Assembly: GCF_003515685.1 (NCBI RefSeq)
Contig: NZ_QWEG01000011.1
Span: 1-64,000, forward strand
Direction of reading: 5' to 3'
DNA: 64,000 nucleotides
From: Neobacillus notoginsengisoli
Lineage (GTDB): Bacteria > Bacillota > Bacilli > Bacillales > Cytobacillaceae
Shown: piece after piece, positions 27,833 through 37,263 of the stretch
How positions within the stretch are numbered: the first letter of the stretch is position 1
How the letters are laid out: each line of letters starts with the position of its first letter
Notes under the pieces: generated by a model
What the model was told of the DNA's origin: nothing
Database searches by the model: none
Seen by the model: only the letters and a program-made list of their open reading frames with translations
Made by a program: the position numbers and the translations under genes

Positions 27833-28558
27833 TCAAGTGTACCAGCCGCCGTTTATGGAAAGGACTTGTCCCGTAATATATGATGACAGGTCGGACACGA
27901 GGAATACGACCCCATTCGCAATTTCATCCGGCCGGCCAAGCCTTCCCATTGGGATTTCCGAGGCAATGTCAGCAAGCTCAGTGTTTGTGAACTGATTGAG
28001 CATTGCCGTCTCCACAGCTCCAGGGGCAATTGCATTGACTCTAATCCCGCTAGGGGCAAGCTCTTTGCTTAATGCCTTTACAAATGAAATCTGCGCCCCC
28101 TTTGCAGCTGAGTAAACTGCTTCGCAAGCCGCGCCAGTTTCGCCCCAAATTGATGAGATAAACACAATGTTTCCGGACTTTTTTGCCAACAGTTTTGGCA
28201 AGAGAGCTTTCGTCAGCAATATAGGGTTCAAGGTGTGTATGTTAAATAGCCTTCCTGCTTCTTCATCGGTTAGATCCTGAAAGAGTCCATAAACACTCGT
28301 TCCACCGCAGTGTACAATCGCATCCAAACCAAAGATTTTCGGAAGGATGTCCTTGTAGCCGCATGCCCTCCCGAGGTCGGCCTGAATAGGAACATATTCC
28401 CCTCCGAACCTGCCAGACAGATCAGCCATCAATGAGTCGATCGACCCTTTGTTTAAGTGATAATGTAAATATAAATGATACCCTTGTTCAGCAAGTGTCT
28501 GGGCAACCGCCCTACCAATCCCGCCGCTCGCACCTGTAATTAATGCATACTTTTTCAT
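27833..28558 (-). CDS. ymfI: Short-chain dehydrogenase YmfI (EF-P modification)
   Basis: 241-aa SDR with the NAD(P) motif TGASGGIGRA and catalytic YSAAKG (Tyr-x3-Lys). In B. subtilis YmfI reduces the 5-aminopentanone on EF-P Lys32 to 5-aminopentanol; similarity to FabG-type reductases makes that assignment depend on synteny. Two adjacent ATGs exist; GGGGG is 6 nt before the second (28558), which I use. The gene lies between ymfH and ymfJ as in B. subtilis. Confidence 0.88.
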   Translation of the reverse strand: MKKYALITGASGGIGRAVAQTLAEQGYHLYLHYHLNKGSIDSLMADLSGRFGGEYVPIQADLGRACGYKDILPKIFGLDAIVHCGGTSVYGLFQDLTDEEAGRLFNIHTLNPILLTKALLPKLLAKKSGNIVFISSIWGETGAACEAVYSAAKGAQISFVKALSKELAPSGIRVNAIAPGAVETAMLNQFTNTELADIASEIPMGRLGRPDEIANGVVFLVSDLSSYITGQVLSINGGWYT

Positions 28559-28584
28559 CATTTTCCCCCATTTTCAGAAAAACC

Positions 28585-28609
28585 AAAAAGCGCCGGGCTG
28601 GCGCTTTTT
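28585..28609. terminator. Terminator after ymfH
   Basis: AAAAAGCGCC/GGCGCTTTTT 10-bp stem with a 5-nt loop; symmetrical A and T runs. It separates ymfF-ymfH from ymfI. Confidence 0.9.
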
Positions 28610-28618
28610 GTACATCCT

Positions 28619-29908
28619 TTACTCTCCGGCTGGTACAACCTGGCATACTGTAAACCGTTCTTCTTCAAATAATTCGTTTGCAGCTTTTTGAATTTCTTCA
28701 GGCGTTAATTTTTCAAGGATTGGCACAACAGAGAATAAATCCATCTCATTAAACGCATATCTTGTGAACTGATTGGCAATAAATTCAGGAGAATTGACCG
28801 CCCTTAGGAAGGACCCGATTTTCTTTCGTTTTGCCCTCTCAAGCTGCTCTTTTGTAAAACTGCCTTCTTTCGCATTTTCCAAAATTATCCGGAGTTCACC
28901 CGCAAGTTCATCGGGATTGGCCGTATCCCCGCCAACCATCGCAAAGCCAAACCCATGCTCCTGAGTGTAATCGAAAGAAAACGTTTCATCAATTAAGCCT
29001 TTCTCATAAAGGCGGAAATAATTTTCGGAGCTTTTGCTAAAAAGCATTTCCAGCACTAAATTAATCGAAAGCTCCTGTTTTAACATTTCCTCTCCACTCG
29101 TGCCGACCCCCGCAGCTTTTAGGCCTACCAGGCACTTGGACGTCTGGACATTCATTTTCAGAACCTGCTTTTCCTTGGCAACCTGCGGCGGTTCCTGTTC
29201 AACTTTCCTCTCAATTTCCGCCCGGTCGCTGAATTGTTTTTTCGACTGGTTCGCCCTGACCTGGTCCATTATTTTTTCAGGATCCACCGGGCCGACAATA
29301 AATAAGAGCATATTAGACGGATGATAGAAGGTGTTGTAGCATTCATAAAGCATATCCTTATCGATTTTAGCAATTGACTCAATCGTCCCGGCAATATCGA
29401 TTTTGACAGGATGGTTATGGTACATGTTTTCAATCAGTCCAAAATATAGCCGCCAATCTGGATTGTCATCATACATCGTGATTTCCTGTCCGATAATCCC
29501 TTTTTCTTTTTCAACTGTTTTCTCGGAGAAATACGGCTCCTGGACAAAATCCATCAATGTTTCAAGATTTTCTTCCACTCTCGATGTAGATGAAAAAAGG
29601 TAAGCCGTCCTCGTAAACGAGGTAAATGCATTCGCGGAAGCGCCCTGCTTGCTGAATTGCTGGAACACATCCCCATCCTCTTTTTCAAACAGCTTATGCT
29701 CAAGAAAATGGGCAATGCCGTCAGGAACGGATACGAAATCACTTTTACCCGGTGGCTTAAATGTATTGTCAATGGAACCGTACTTTGTTGTAAAAGTGGC
29801 ATAGGTTTTATTGAACCCATTTTTCGGAAGAATATAAACATCGAGGCCGTTGGCAAGCTTTTGATAATAAAGCTCTTCATTCAGTTGTTTGAATTCAATT
29901 TTCTCCAT
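28619..29908 (-). CDS. ymfH: M16-family zinc protease YmfH
   Basis: 429-aa pitrilysin-like protein with the inverted zinc motif HFLEHKLFE (HxxEH) and the downstream glutamate region. It is presumed the catalytic partner of YmfF, which lacks the motif; paired active and inactive M16 subunits are common. It overlaps the 3' end of ymfF by 14 nt. Substrate unknown. Confidence 0.92.
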   Translation of the reverse strand: MEKIEFKQLNEELYYQKLANGLDVYILPKNGFNKTYATFTTKYGSIDNTFKPPGKSDFVSVPDGIAHFLEHKLFEKEDGDVFQQFSKQGASANAFTSFTRTAYLFSSTSRVEENLETLMDFVQEPYFSEKTVEKEKGIIGQEITMYDDNPDWRLYFGLIENMYHNHPVKIDIAGTIESIAKIDKDMLYECYNTFYHPSNMLLFIVGPVDPEKIMDQVRANQSKKQFSDRAEIERKVEQEPPQVAKEKQVLKMNVQTSKCLVGLKAAGVGTSGEEMLKQELSINLVLEMLFSKSSENYFRLYEKGLIDETFSFDYTQEHGFGFAMVGGDTANPDELAGELRIILENAKEGSFTKEQLERAKRKKIGSFLRAVNSPEFIANQFTRYAFNEMDLFSVVPILEKLTPEEIQKAANELFEEERFTVCQVVPAGE

Positions 29909-31190
29909 GTTCGGCCGCCTCCTTTCCTGTCAAAAAATAAATGGTGTCAAGGCTGATTTTTTGTGCAACGTCAACCACTTCTTCACGGGTTGTTTTTTTC
30001 ATTCCCTCTATCCAATTGCTAAATGGGATTTCTTTACCCGCGGCAACATTATGGTATAGCACCTCTACAATCCCGCGGTTCGTATCAATCGTTTCAAGAA
30101 GCTGATTCACAATGACAGCCTTTGTCTGTTCCATTTCAGCTTCAGTGAAGTCCCCATTTTTCATCGCATCCATTTGTTCAGCGATAATTCCGACGGCCTG
30201 GTCATAGTTTTTCAGATCAATACCAGACATGACCATCATCAGTCCTTTATGGCTTTCAAGCCTGCTGGCCGCATAATAGGCAAGGCTTGCTTTTTCTCGG
30301 ACATTAATAAACAGTTTGGAGTGGGAAAACCCGCCAAAGATCCCGTTGAAAACTTGCAGCGCATGATAATCCTTATCTCCATAGAAAATATTTGTCCTGT
30401 ATCCTATATTCAATTTTCCTTGTTTCACGTCCTGAGGCTCTTTCACAACCTTAACTTCATCTCTCTTGAAGGATGATGTGCTCTTTTCTACATAGATCGG
30501 CTTTCTTGGCTGAAACCTGAACAGTCCCCCAGCAAGCGCCTTTGCTTCTTCCTCCTCCACGTCTCCGATGACGTATAAATCCAGTTCATCCTCTTCTAAA
30601 GCTTTCTGGTAGTACTCATACAGGCCTGCAGGAGTGATTCCGTCAACATCTTCCTGCCTGCCATTGACGTTGATCGCATAGGCCTCGCCCTTATACATTT
30701 CTTCAATCAGCCGGAAATTGGAGTAACGCATTTTATCATCATAGGTGGATTGGATTCTTTGCTTCAAGGTGCGTTTTTCTTTTTCCACAGTGGCCTCGTC
30801 AAAGCCATTCCCATCCGTGAAGGGATTTAAAAGAATTTCGTTTAGGAACTCAAAGCCCTTCCTAAGGAGCGGCGAAGAGTCAGTGAGGAATTTTTCATTC
30901 GCAATTTCTAGGAAAAATGTAATAATATGATAATCGCCTTTTTTTGCAAGTTCAGCATAGAGGACTGCACCATAAAGTTCATCCAAATAGGCCCTTAGCT
31001 TTGTCGTGGTTGGGTAAAGGGCTGAGCTGCTCTGCAGGACATGCGGCAATAAAGCTCTTAGTGTTGCTTCTTTTTCGTTTAGTGGGGCTTTCATTTTAAA
31101 GACAAGAGCATTTGTTTTATATTTTCCCGTTTTTACAACATGGAGCTTGAACCCCTCCATGGGAAACGTTCTTTCTGGCAAAATTTCCAT
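29895..31190 (-). CDS. ymfF: M16-family protease-like protein YmfF (no zinc motif)
   Basis: 431-aa M16 homologue. At the position of HxxEH it has LLPHVLQSSSALYP, so the zinc ligands are missing. The C-terminal half keeps family features (QVFNGIFGGFSHSKLFINVREKASLAYYA). It is likely the non-catalytic half of a heterodimer with YmfH, encoded next with a 14-nt overlap. In B. subtilis the pair lies at the same place near spoIIIE. Confidence 0.92.
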   Translation of the reverse strand: MEILPERTFPMEGFKLHVVKTGKYKTNALVFKMKAPLNEKEATLRALLPHVLQSSSALYPTTTKLRAYLDELYGAVLYAELAKKGDYHIITFFLEIANEKFLTDSSPLLRKGFEFLNEILLNPFTDGNGFDEATVEKEKRTLKQRIQSTYDDKMRYSNFRLIEEMYKGEAYAINVNGRQEDVDGITPAGLYEYYQKALEEDELDLYVIGDVEEEEAKALAGGLFRFQPRKPIYVEKSTSSFKRDEVKVVKEPQDVKQGKLNIGYRTNIFYGDKDYHALQVFNGIFGGFSHSKLFINVREKASLAYYAASRLESHKGLMMVMSGIDLKNYDQAVGIIAEQMDAMKNGDFTEAEMEQTKAVIVNQLLETIDTNRGIVEVLYHNVAAGKEIPFSNWIEGMKKTTREEVVDVAQKISLDTIYFLTGKEAAEHGEN

Positions 31191-31347
31191 TGCGATGCCT
31201 CCCTCTTATTTACACACTCTACAATAATACCCATTATGATTCCATTCTAATTTTCCCACAGCAATAATATTCTATTCTAACTATAATTTCTCAGGGCACG
31301 TATTTACAAATGATATCGCTTCACGCCTATCAGTTGTCAGCGGACAC

Positions 31348-31382
31348 CAAAAAAATCCTCCCGGGAAACAGGAGGATTTTTT
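31348..31382. terminator. Terminator of the nup operon
   Basis: AAAAATCCTCC/GGAGGATTTTT stem with a 9-nt loop and long A and T runs, directly after nupQ. Confidence 0.9.
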
Positions 31383-31398
31383 TCGATGATTTGCCCTT

Positions 31399-32352
31399 TT
31401 AACGCTTACCTGAGTCGAATGGCTCACCAACAGCCTTTGGTGCTTGTGACGACTTCGAAAAGACAACTAGTGCAATCAATGTGACCACATAAGGGAATAT
31501 TTTTAATATAATTGGCGGAATGACTGCCAGTTCAGGTATAACCTGTGAGACGTTGGCAATTGTGCTGGCGAAACCGAAAAAGAATGTAGCGCCCAGCACC
31601 CCTAGAGGCCTCCACTGCCCAAATATTAAGGAGGCGAGTGCAAGGAAGCCTAGGCCAGCAACTGTGCCCGTGAACTCACCTGCATAAGTCAGGATGATGA
31701 TGGCACCGCCCAATCCCGCAAAAGCGCCCGAAATGAGGACACCCGCATACCTGATGCTTCTTACGTTAATTCCCGCTGCTTCAGCTGCCTGCGGATATTC
31801 ACCGCATGAACGTAAGCGCAGTCCGAATTTTGTTTTATACAACATAAAGGTACTCACAAAAAGGATAATCAGAATAAACCATGTTGTTGGGTAAGTCTTT
31901 GTAAAGAACAAGTCACCAATAACCGGTATTTTTGAAAGAACGGGAATCGTATCCGGCGAAAAGCCACTTTTAATCCGAATGTTTCCACTCCCGGTAATAT
32001 TCCTGGCCAAAAAAATCGTTAGCGCAGTTGCGATTAGATTGATGGCTGTACCACTAATGATTTGGTTTGCACTCAAATTGATACTGGCGAAAGCATGAAG
32101 GATGGAGAAAAGCAGTCCCGCAGCCATTCCCGCTAAAATACCCGCCCAAAGGACCGCCGTATTATTCGACCAGACCCCATTAAGGAAGTGGACCGTGATC
32201 GCGCTCGAAAAAGCGCCGATGACCATTAATCCTTCCAAACCAATATTGACAACACCGCTTCTTTCACTAAATAAGCCGCCCAATGCAGTGATGAGAAGAG
32301 GAATTGTGAAAGCAATCGCATAAGGAAATATTTGCTCTATGATGGTCCACAT
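31399..32352 (-). CDS. nupQ: Nucleoside ABC transporter permease NupQ
   Basis: 317-aa permease with 8-9 hydrophobic segments and the BPD_transp_2 signature near GLEGLMVIGAFSSAI and GLGGAIIILTYAGEF. ATG 32352 (MWTIIEQIFPYAI) has AAGGGGGA upstream and begins 1 nt after the nupP stop codon. The frame is open 25 codons further into nupP, but that extension is not membrane-like. Together with NupN, NupO and NupP it resembles the B. subtilis guanosine importer NupNOPQ. Confidence 0.93.
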   Translation of the reverse strand: MWTIIEQIFPYAIAFTIPLLITALGGLFSERSGVVNIGLEGLMVIGAFSSAITVHFLNGVWSNNTAVLWAGILAGMAAGLLFSILHAFASINLSANQIISGTAINLIATALTIFLARNITGSGNIRIKSGFSPDTIPVLSKIPVIGDLFFTKTYPTTWFILIILFVSTFMLYKTKFGLRLRSCGEYPQAAEAAGINVRSIRYAGVLISGAFAGLGGAIIILTYAGEFTGTVAGLGFLALASLIFGQWRPLGVLGATFFFGFASTIANVSQVIPELAVIPPIILKIFPYVVTLIALVVFSKSSQAPKAVGEPFDSGKR

Positions 32353-32353
32353 A

Positions 32354-33430
32354 TTATGCTTCCCCCTTCTTAACTGCGGAGGCATTGACATCTTTACCGC
32401 CACCGCGCTTCCAGAATTTATTGACAAGGCGGTGAATCAAGACACTAGTTGCCGCAAAGTATATAATGATAGCAATAATTGTATTTGCAAGCTCCGGTGG
32501 GATTTCTGTCATTGCGTTCATAAAACCTGTACCGGAGTATAGGATACCAAATAAGATTGCCGCAAAGAACACACCAAAAGGTGCATTATTTCCAAGCAGA
32601 GCGACAGCAATGCCGTCATATCCCTGGAATGGGAGAATCCCAATCTGGATGCTTGATGCATTGCCCGTATATAAAGCGACTCCGCCCAAGCCTGCAAGCG
32701 CTCCGGAAATGACCATTGAGAGAATGATATTTCTGTTCACCCGCATGCCGGCATATTCCGCAGCATGCCTGTTAAAGCCAACTGCCTTCAGTTCAAAACC
32801 GAGTGTTGTTTTGTTAATGATGAAAGCAATGATAATAACGCAGATTACAGCAAGAAAGATTCCAAAGTTAATATAAGATCCTTGGAACATTTCTGTCAAA
32901 AAAGGCATTTTTAAAGATGCTTTTTCTGATAGAGTCTTTGATTCAGTTTCAAGGAATTCGCCTTTGAAATATCCTGGCACAACATAATAAACGGTCCAAT
33001 AGGCAATCCAGTTCATCATAATAGTTGCTACAACTTCATGAACATTAAACTTCGCCTTGAGCAAACCTGGAAGAAATGCCCAAAGAGCACCTCCCAAAGC
33101 GCCTGCCAGAATCATGGCCAGCAAAAGGACCGGCCTGGAAAAATCGTACGTTAGACCTACAGCCGTTGCGCAAAGGCCCCCAATCAGCATTTGGCCGGAA
33201 GCACCTATATTGAATAGACCTGTCCTGAACGCAAATGCGACGGATAATCCTGTGAAGATAAGCGGCGTTGCGGTGGCAAGGGTGTCACCAATACGCGAGA
33301 TATTTTTAAAAGCTCCCTGAATTAAATACATATATCCTTCAAACGGGTTGCTCCCGATCATAAGCATCAGGAGACCGCCGGCAATAAGTCCCAGGACAAT
33401 CGATATTAATGATACAATGGTATTTCTCAT
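32354..33430 (-). CDS. nupP: Nucleoside ABC transporter permease NupP
   Basis: 358-aa permease, about 8-10 membrane segments; typical family region LFNIGASGQMLIGG and ALAGLGGVALYTG. It overlaps nupO by 4 nt (ATGA) and is immediately followed by nupQ, so translation is coupled. It pairs with NupQ to form the channel of the BMP-type nucleoside importer. Confidence 0.93.
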   Translation of the reverse strand: MRNTIVSLISIVLGLIAGGLLMLMIGSNPFEGYMYLIQGAFKNISRIGDTLATATPLIFTGLSVAFAFRTGLFNIGASGQMLIGGLCATAVGLTYDFSRPVLLLAMILAGALGGALWAFLPGLLKAKFNVHEVVATIMMNWIAYWTVYYVVPGYFKGEFLETESKTLSEKASLKMPFLTEMFQGSYINFGIFLAVICVIIIAFIINKTTLGFELKAVGFNRHAAEYAGMRVNRNIILSMVISGALAGLGGVALYTGNASSIQIGILPFQGYDGIAVALLGNNAPFGVFFAAILFGILYSGTGFMNAMTEIPPELANTIIAIIIYFAATSVLIHRLVNKFWKRGGGKDVNASAVKKGEA

Positions 33431-34950
33431 AAGCTTCTCTCCTTAGCAACCCCTGCCATCATTAGGCCAACTTCGTTTTCATTCGTTTCGGAAGCTTGTA
33501 CGACTCCGATCAATTCCCCGTTGTTTACTGCGGCAATACGGTCGGAAAGCTGAAGAACTTCGTCAAGTTCGAGTGAAACGAGCAAGACGGCATTTCCTTT
33601 ATCACGATGCTCAATTAGCCTTTTATGGATGTATTCGATTGAACCGACATCGAGGCCCCTCGTAGGCTGTACCGCGATCAACAGCTTCGGATCTAGTTCA
33701 ATTTCCCTTCCAATAATGGCTTTCTGCTGGTTTCCTCCCGAAAGCGTCCGTGCAATTGACGCCGCCCCTTCACCAGAGCGAACATCGAAATTCTCCAAGA
33801 TGTTCTTGGCGTACGTTTTCATAGCGGATTCATTCAGTAAGCCGTATTTTGAAAATGGCTTTTTGTTATAGACTTCAAGAACCATGTTGGATTCCAATGT
33901 ATAATCTAGCACAAGGCCGCGCTTCTGCCTGTCTTCTGGAATATGTCCGACGCCCTTCTCAATACGCTGCCTAATTGGAATGGAAGTGATCTCTTCGCCA
34001 TTTAATTCAATCCTGCCTGACTCAGCCTTCCTTAATCCTGTAATCGCCTCGACAAGCTCGGTCTGGCCATTTCCATCTACACCCGCAATCCCGACGATTT
34101 CACCAGAACGGACTTCAATCGAGAAATCCTTAAGCCCCAAAACTTTCCTGCTGTTTTTTACAGAAAGAGAATCTATCTTCAATACGACATCGCCTGGCGT
34201 ACTTTCTTTCTTATTCACTTTGAATGAAACATGGCGGCCAACCATCATCTCAGCAAGGCTTTGTGTGCTTGCCTCAGCCACGTCGACTGTCCCAATGGAC
34301 TTGCCTCTTCTGATAATTGTGCATCGGTCTGCCACTGCTTTGATTTCCTTTAATTTATGGGTAATGATGATGATCGATTTACCTTCTTTTATAAGGTTCC
34401 GCATAATTTTCATCAGTTCGTCGATTTCGTTTGGAGTCAATACCGCTGTCGGTTCGTCAAAAATAAGTACTTCGGCTTCTCTATAAAGCATTTTGAGAAT
34501 TTCAACCCTCTGCTGCATCCCTACAGAAATATCTTCAATTTTCGCGTGGGGATCAACATTCAAGCCATATGATTTTGATAACTTTTCAATCCTTTTGGCC
34601 GCACCATCTATATCTAGAACAACGCCTTTTAACGGCTCGCTTCCTAGAATGATATTTTCCGTAACTGTGAAATTGTCAACCAGCTTAAAATGCTGGTGCA
34701 CCATTCCGATCCCGAGCCTTGTCGCCACGTTAGGGTTGGTAATGCGCACTTCCTCGCCACGCACCTTAATGACTCCCTTTTCCGGCTGGTACATTCCAAA
34801 CAGGACCCCCATCAGGGTGGACTTACCTGCTCCATTCTCACCGAGGAGAGCGTGTATTTCTCCCTTTTTTAAAGATAGGGAGATATTATCGTTGGCAACT
34901 ATACCCGGAAACTCTTTCCGGATATTCAGCATTTCAACTACATAGCTCAT
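33427..34950 (-). CDS. nupO: Nucleoside ABC transporter ATPase NupO
   Basis: 507-aa ATPase with two nucleotide-binding domains. The first has Walker A GENGAGKST, signature SVGMQQRVEIL, Walker B VLIFDEPTAVL. The second has a degenerate Walker A (GVDGNGQTE) and the signature LSGGNQQKA, as in sugar and nucleoside importers of this family. ATG 34950 (MSYVVEMLNIRKEFPG) has AAAGGTGAG 7 nt upstream; this matches the remembered B. subtilis start. Confidence 0.94.
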   Translation of the reverse strand: MSYVVEMLNIRKEFPGIVANDNISLSLKKGEIHALLGENGAGKSTLMGVLFGMYQPEKGVIKVRGEEVRITNPNVATRLGIGMVHQHFKLVDNFTVTENIILGSEPLKGVVLDIDGAAKRIEKLSKSYGLNVDPHAKIEDISVGMQQRVEILKMLYREAEVLIFDEPTAVLTPNEIDELMKIMRNLIKEGKSIIIITHKLKEIKAVADRCTIIRRGKSIGTVDVAEASTQSLAEMMVGRHVSFKVNKKESTPGDVVLKIDSLSVKNSRKVLGLKDFSIEVRSGEIVGIAGVDGNGQTELVEAITGLRKAESGRIELNGEEITSIPIRQRIEKGVGHIPEDRQKRGLVLDYTLESNMVLEVYNKKPFSKYGLLNESAMKTYAKNILENFDVRSGEGAASIARTLSGGNQQKAIIGREIELDPKLLIAVQPTRGLDVGSIEYIHKRLIEHRDKGNAVLLVSLELDEVLQLSDRIAAVNNGELIGVVQASETNENEVGLMMAGVAKERSL

Positions 34951-35075
34951 CGTAACACTCACCTTTGCCATTTACTGATTCCTTATTTTCTAGGCAACGC
35001 TCTATTATATCCGGCCATGAAGCCAGCCGAGTTTCCCTAACTGCAATTTTAGTAGATTCGAAGAGAGCCAATATA

Positions 35076-35099
35076 CAAAAGAGACGGAAAAACCGTCTC
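35076..35099 (-). terminator. Intercistronic terminator between nupN and nupO
   Basis: GAGACGG/CCGTCTC stem with a 5-nt loop followed on the minus strand by TTTTG. It lies 17 nt after nupN inside the operon, so it would let the binding protein be made in excess of the membrane parts. Confidence 0.8.
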
Positions 35100-35116
35100 A
35101 ATTGTATAGTTCTTTT

Positions 35117-36220
35117 TTACTTGAACAAATCGCCTTGTTCGCCTTTTACTTCGATTTCTCCACTCTTAACTTTTTCGAAAACCTCTTTAACCTTGCTGAG
35201 TGTATCATCGCTCAGGTTAGGGTTTTTCTCAGGAATGCCGACACCGTCGTTTTTAGCATCAAAAACGAGGGTCTCTCCGCCCTTGAATTTACCGTCAAGT
35301 TCGTCCTTAATCATGTCGAATGCAGATTGGTCAATCTTCTTCATTGCGGAAGTAAGGATGACAGACTTGTCACCGTCATATTTACCGTCTTCATACTGGT
35401 CTACGTCAACGCCGACGATCCATACTTTTTCACCGGCTTTAACACGGTTGATTGCTTCCTTAATTGCGCCGACTCCTACTCCGCCAGCAGCCGCGTGGAT
35501 AACGTCAACCCCGCGGTCGAACATTGAGGCTGCGATCTGGCCGCCCGCAGCTACGTTGTCAAATGATCCTTGGTACAGGAAGTTTTCTGGCTTCATGCCA
35601 ATCTTTGTGCTAAGGTTTTCATTCGCGTACTTAATCCCCTGCTGGAAGCCCCAGTTAAACTTTTGGACTGGAGGAATCTCCATACCGCCGATAAAGCCCG
35701 CTTCCCCTTCTTTTAGTTCAAGGGCGGTAGCGACACCCGCAAGGAAGCCTGCTTCATGCTCTGCAAAGAAAATCGCAACTGTATTGTCCTTCACCACTGG
35801 CTTAAAATCTCCGCTATGCGGATTTCCATCAATAATGACAAATTTAGCATCTTTATAGTTGTCCTGTGCCTTGAACACAGCAGTTTCAAACTTAAAACCA
35901 GGAGTTACGATGAACTTGTATCCAGCATCATACAGGTTACCAATTTCTTTAAGGTAATCCGCTTCTGTTGTACCTGATGGTTTCAGATATTTGTTTTGAA
36001 CCGCAAGCTCGTCCTTCGCTTTCAAAATTCCTTCCCAAGTACCTTGGTTGAACGACTTGTCATCAATCGTCCCAGCATCGGTAACCATCCCTACTTTAAG
36101 GTCATTTTTCTTTTCAGCATCTTTACCGCCTTTGGAATCATCTTTGCCGCCGCAAGCGGACAAAAGCATTCCTGCAGACAATAGCAAGGACATAAACAGA
36201 CCAAATTTGCGTTTCTTCAA
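35117..36220 (-). CDS. nupN: Nucleoside-binding lipoprotein NupN (BMP family)
   Basis: 367-aa solute-binding protein. A lipoprotein signal peptide ends in the lipobox LLSAC at residues about 19-23 followed by GGKDDSKGGKD. The mature part is BMP/PnrA-like (KVGMVTDAGTIDDKSFNQG, GFIGGMEIPPVQKF, DVIHAAAGGVGVG). Such proteins bind purine nucleosides and deliver them to the permease. GGGGG lies about 10 nt before the ATG. It follows the GntR regulator by 51 bp. Confidence 0.95.
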   Translation of the reverse strand: MKKRKFGLFMSLLLSAGMLLSACGGKDDSKGGKDAEKKNDLKVGMVTDAGTIDDKSFNQGTWEGILKAKDELAVQNKYLKPSGTTEADYLKEIGNLYDAGYKFIVTPGFKFETAVFKAQDNYKDAKFVIIDGNPHSGDFKPVVKDNTVAIFFAEHEAGFLAGVATALELKEGEAGFIGGMEIPPVQKFNWGFQQGIKYANENLSTKIGMKPENFLYQGSFDNVAAGGQIAASMFDRGVDVIHAAAGGVGVGAIKEAINRVKAGEKVWIVGVDVDQYEDGKYDGDKSVILTSAMKKIDQSAFDMIKDELDGKFKGGETLVFDAKNDGVGIPEKNPNLSDDTLSKVKEVFEKVKSGEIEVKGEQGDLFK

Positions 36221-36271
36221 GGAATTAACCCCCTAATGGATTGTTTGATTAAGTAGAAATGCAGCCATAAA

Positions 36272-36997
36272 TTAAGGTCGTTTCCTAAGAACACGGAAAC
36301 TGAATTTATCGGCTTTAAAATAATTCACCGAATAGAGGATTGGTTCATCAGCCTCATCGAAATGAAGCTGCTTCAGGACAAGAAGCGCTGTTTCAGGCTC
36401 GCATTCAAGTATCGGGGAAACCTTATCATGGTAACCGAGTGGCTCAATTTGTGTCACGGCATATGTAATCCTCCTGCCAGCCTGACCCTCCAAAATACTA
36501 AAGAGTGATTCCTCTTGATGGGAGAACCCTTCTGGCAAAATGTTTACAGGAACTTTGTCTACACAGTAGACAACTGGTTCCCCGTTGGCCGTTCTGACCC
36601 TTTCGGTTACAACAATCCCTTCTTCCTTGGATGCTGAAAAGCGGCGAATGTCCTCCTCTCCAGGAAACTGTGTTGATGAACTCAGAAAGATAGTTCCTGG
36701 ATTCATTCCTGCCTGCAAAATCATATCCGTCACACTATTTAACTGTTCGATCCCTGAAGTAAACAGCGGCTTCGCATTAACAAACGTACCTACGCCATGC
36801 CGGCGAATGATAACGTTTTCTTCTTCCAGTATGCGAAGAGCTTCCCGAAGAGTCGCCCTGCTTACCCCAAGTTGCTTGGCAAGATCAAATTCCGAAGGTA
36901 GTTTTTCTCTCTCCTTGTAAACGCCTTCTTCAATATCTTGCTTTAACCGATCGATTACTTGTAAATACAAGTGACGGCTATCAGATTTAATAGACAT
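36272..36997 (-). CDS. ymfC: GntR/HutC-family transcriptional regulator (YmfC)
   Basis: 241-aa regulator. The N-terminal winged helix (about 1-75) has [25 protein letters not shown]. The C-terminal UTRA ligand-binding domain covers about 90-235. It resembles B. subtilis YmfC. It lies directly upstream of nupN with no terminator between. An 18-nt palindrome just before the gene is a likely autoregulatory operator. I infer that it controls the nup operon; a nucleoside or breakdown product may be the effector. Confidence 0.9.
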   Translation of the reverse strand: MSIKSDSRHLYLQVIDRLKQDIEEGVYKEREKLPSEFDLAKQLGVSRATLREALRILEEENVIIRRHGVGTFVNAKPLFTSGIEQLNSVTDMILQAGMNPGTIFLSSSTQFPGEEDIRRFSASKEEGIVVTERVRTANGEPVVYCVDKVPVNILPEGFSHQEESLFSILEGQAGRRITYAVTQIEPLGYHDKVSPILECEPETALLVLKQLHFDEADEPILYSVNYFKADKFSFRVLRKRP

Positions 36998-37022
36998 TCT
37001 TCATCCTCCAGGGTTTTCTGAG

Positions 37023-37040
37023 ACATCAGACATCTGATGT
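37023..37040. promoter_or_regulatory. Palindromic operator candidate of the gntR-nup cluster
   Basis: ACATCAGA-CA-TCTGATGT has perfect 8-bp arms. It lies 26 bp upstream of the gntR ATG, directly after an AT-rich -10-like TAATAC. Size and symmetry suit a GntR-family dimer. The remaining gap up to spoIIIE (37041-37222) holds only promoter-like AT-rich DNA. Confidence 0.65.
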
Positions 37041-37222
37041 ATTATCATTCCTACTAATCGACAATACTATAACACTTTTTATTCCATAAATAAATAGTCT
37101 GTTCAGCAATTTTTTTGTTGACTTTTCTGATTTTTCCTTGTCTAAGTTCCAAAAAAATGCTCAAAAATAGGTAAAAGCTCCTATTCTATCACTTTGGTAT
37201 GACCTAGCAGGAGCAAGTAATA

Positions 37223-37247
37223 GAAAAAAGAGCCGGAAAACCGGCTC
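37223..37247 (-). terminator. Terminator of spoIIIE
   Basis: GAGCCGG/CCGGCTC stem with a 4-nt loop, followed on the minus strand by TTTTTT. Confidence 0.92.
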
Positions 37248-37263
37248 CTTTAAGGAATTATTA

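Noticed and set aside
34965-35858. 297-codon plus-strand ORF antisense to nupN
   Set aside because: It is a mirror of the strongly supported nupN coding frame; low-complexity serine/proline composition is typical of such shadows.
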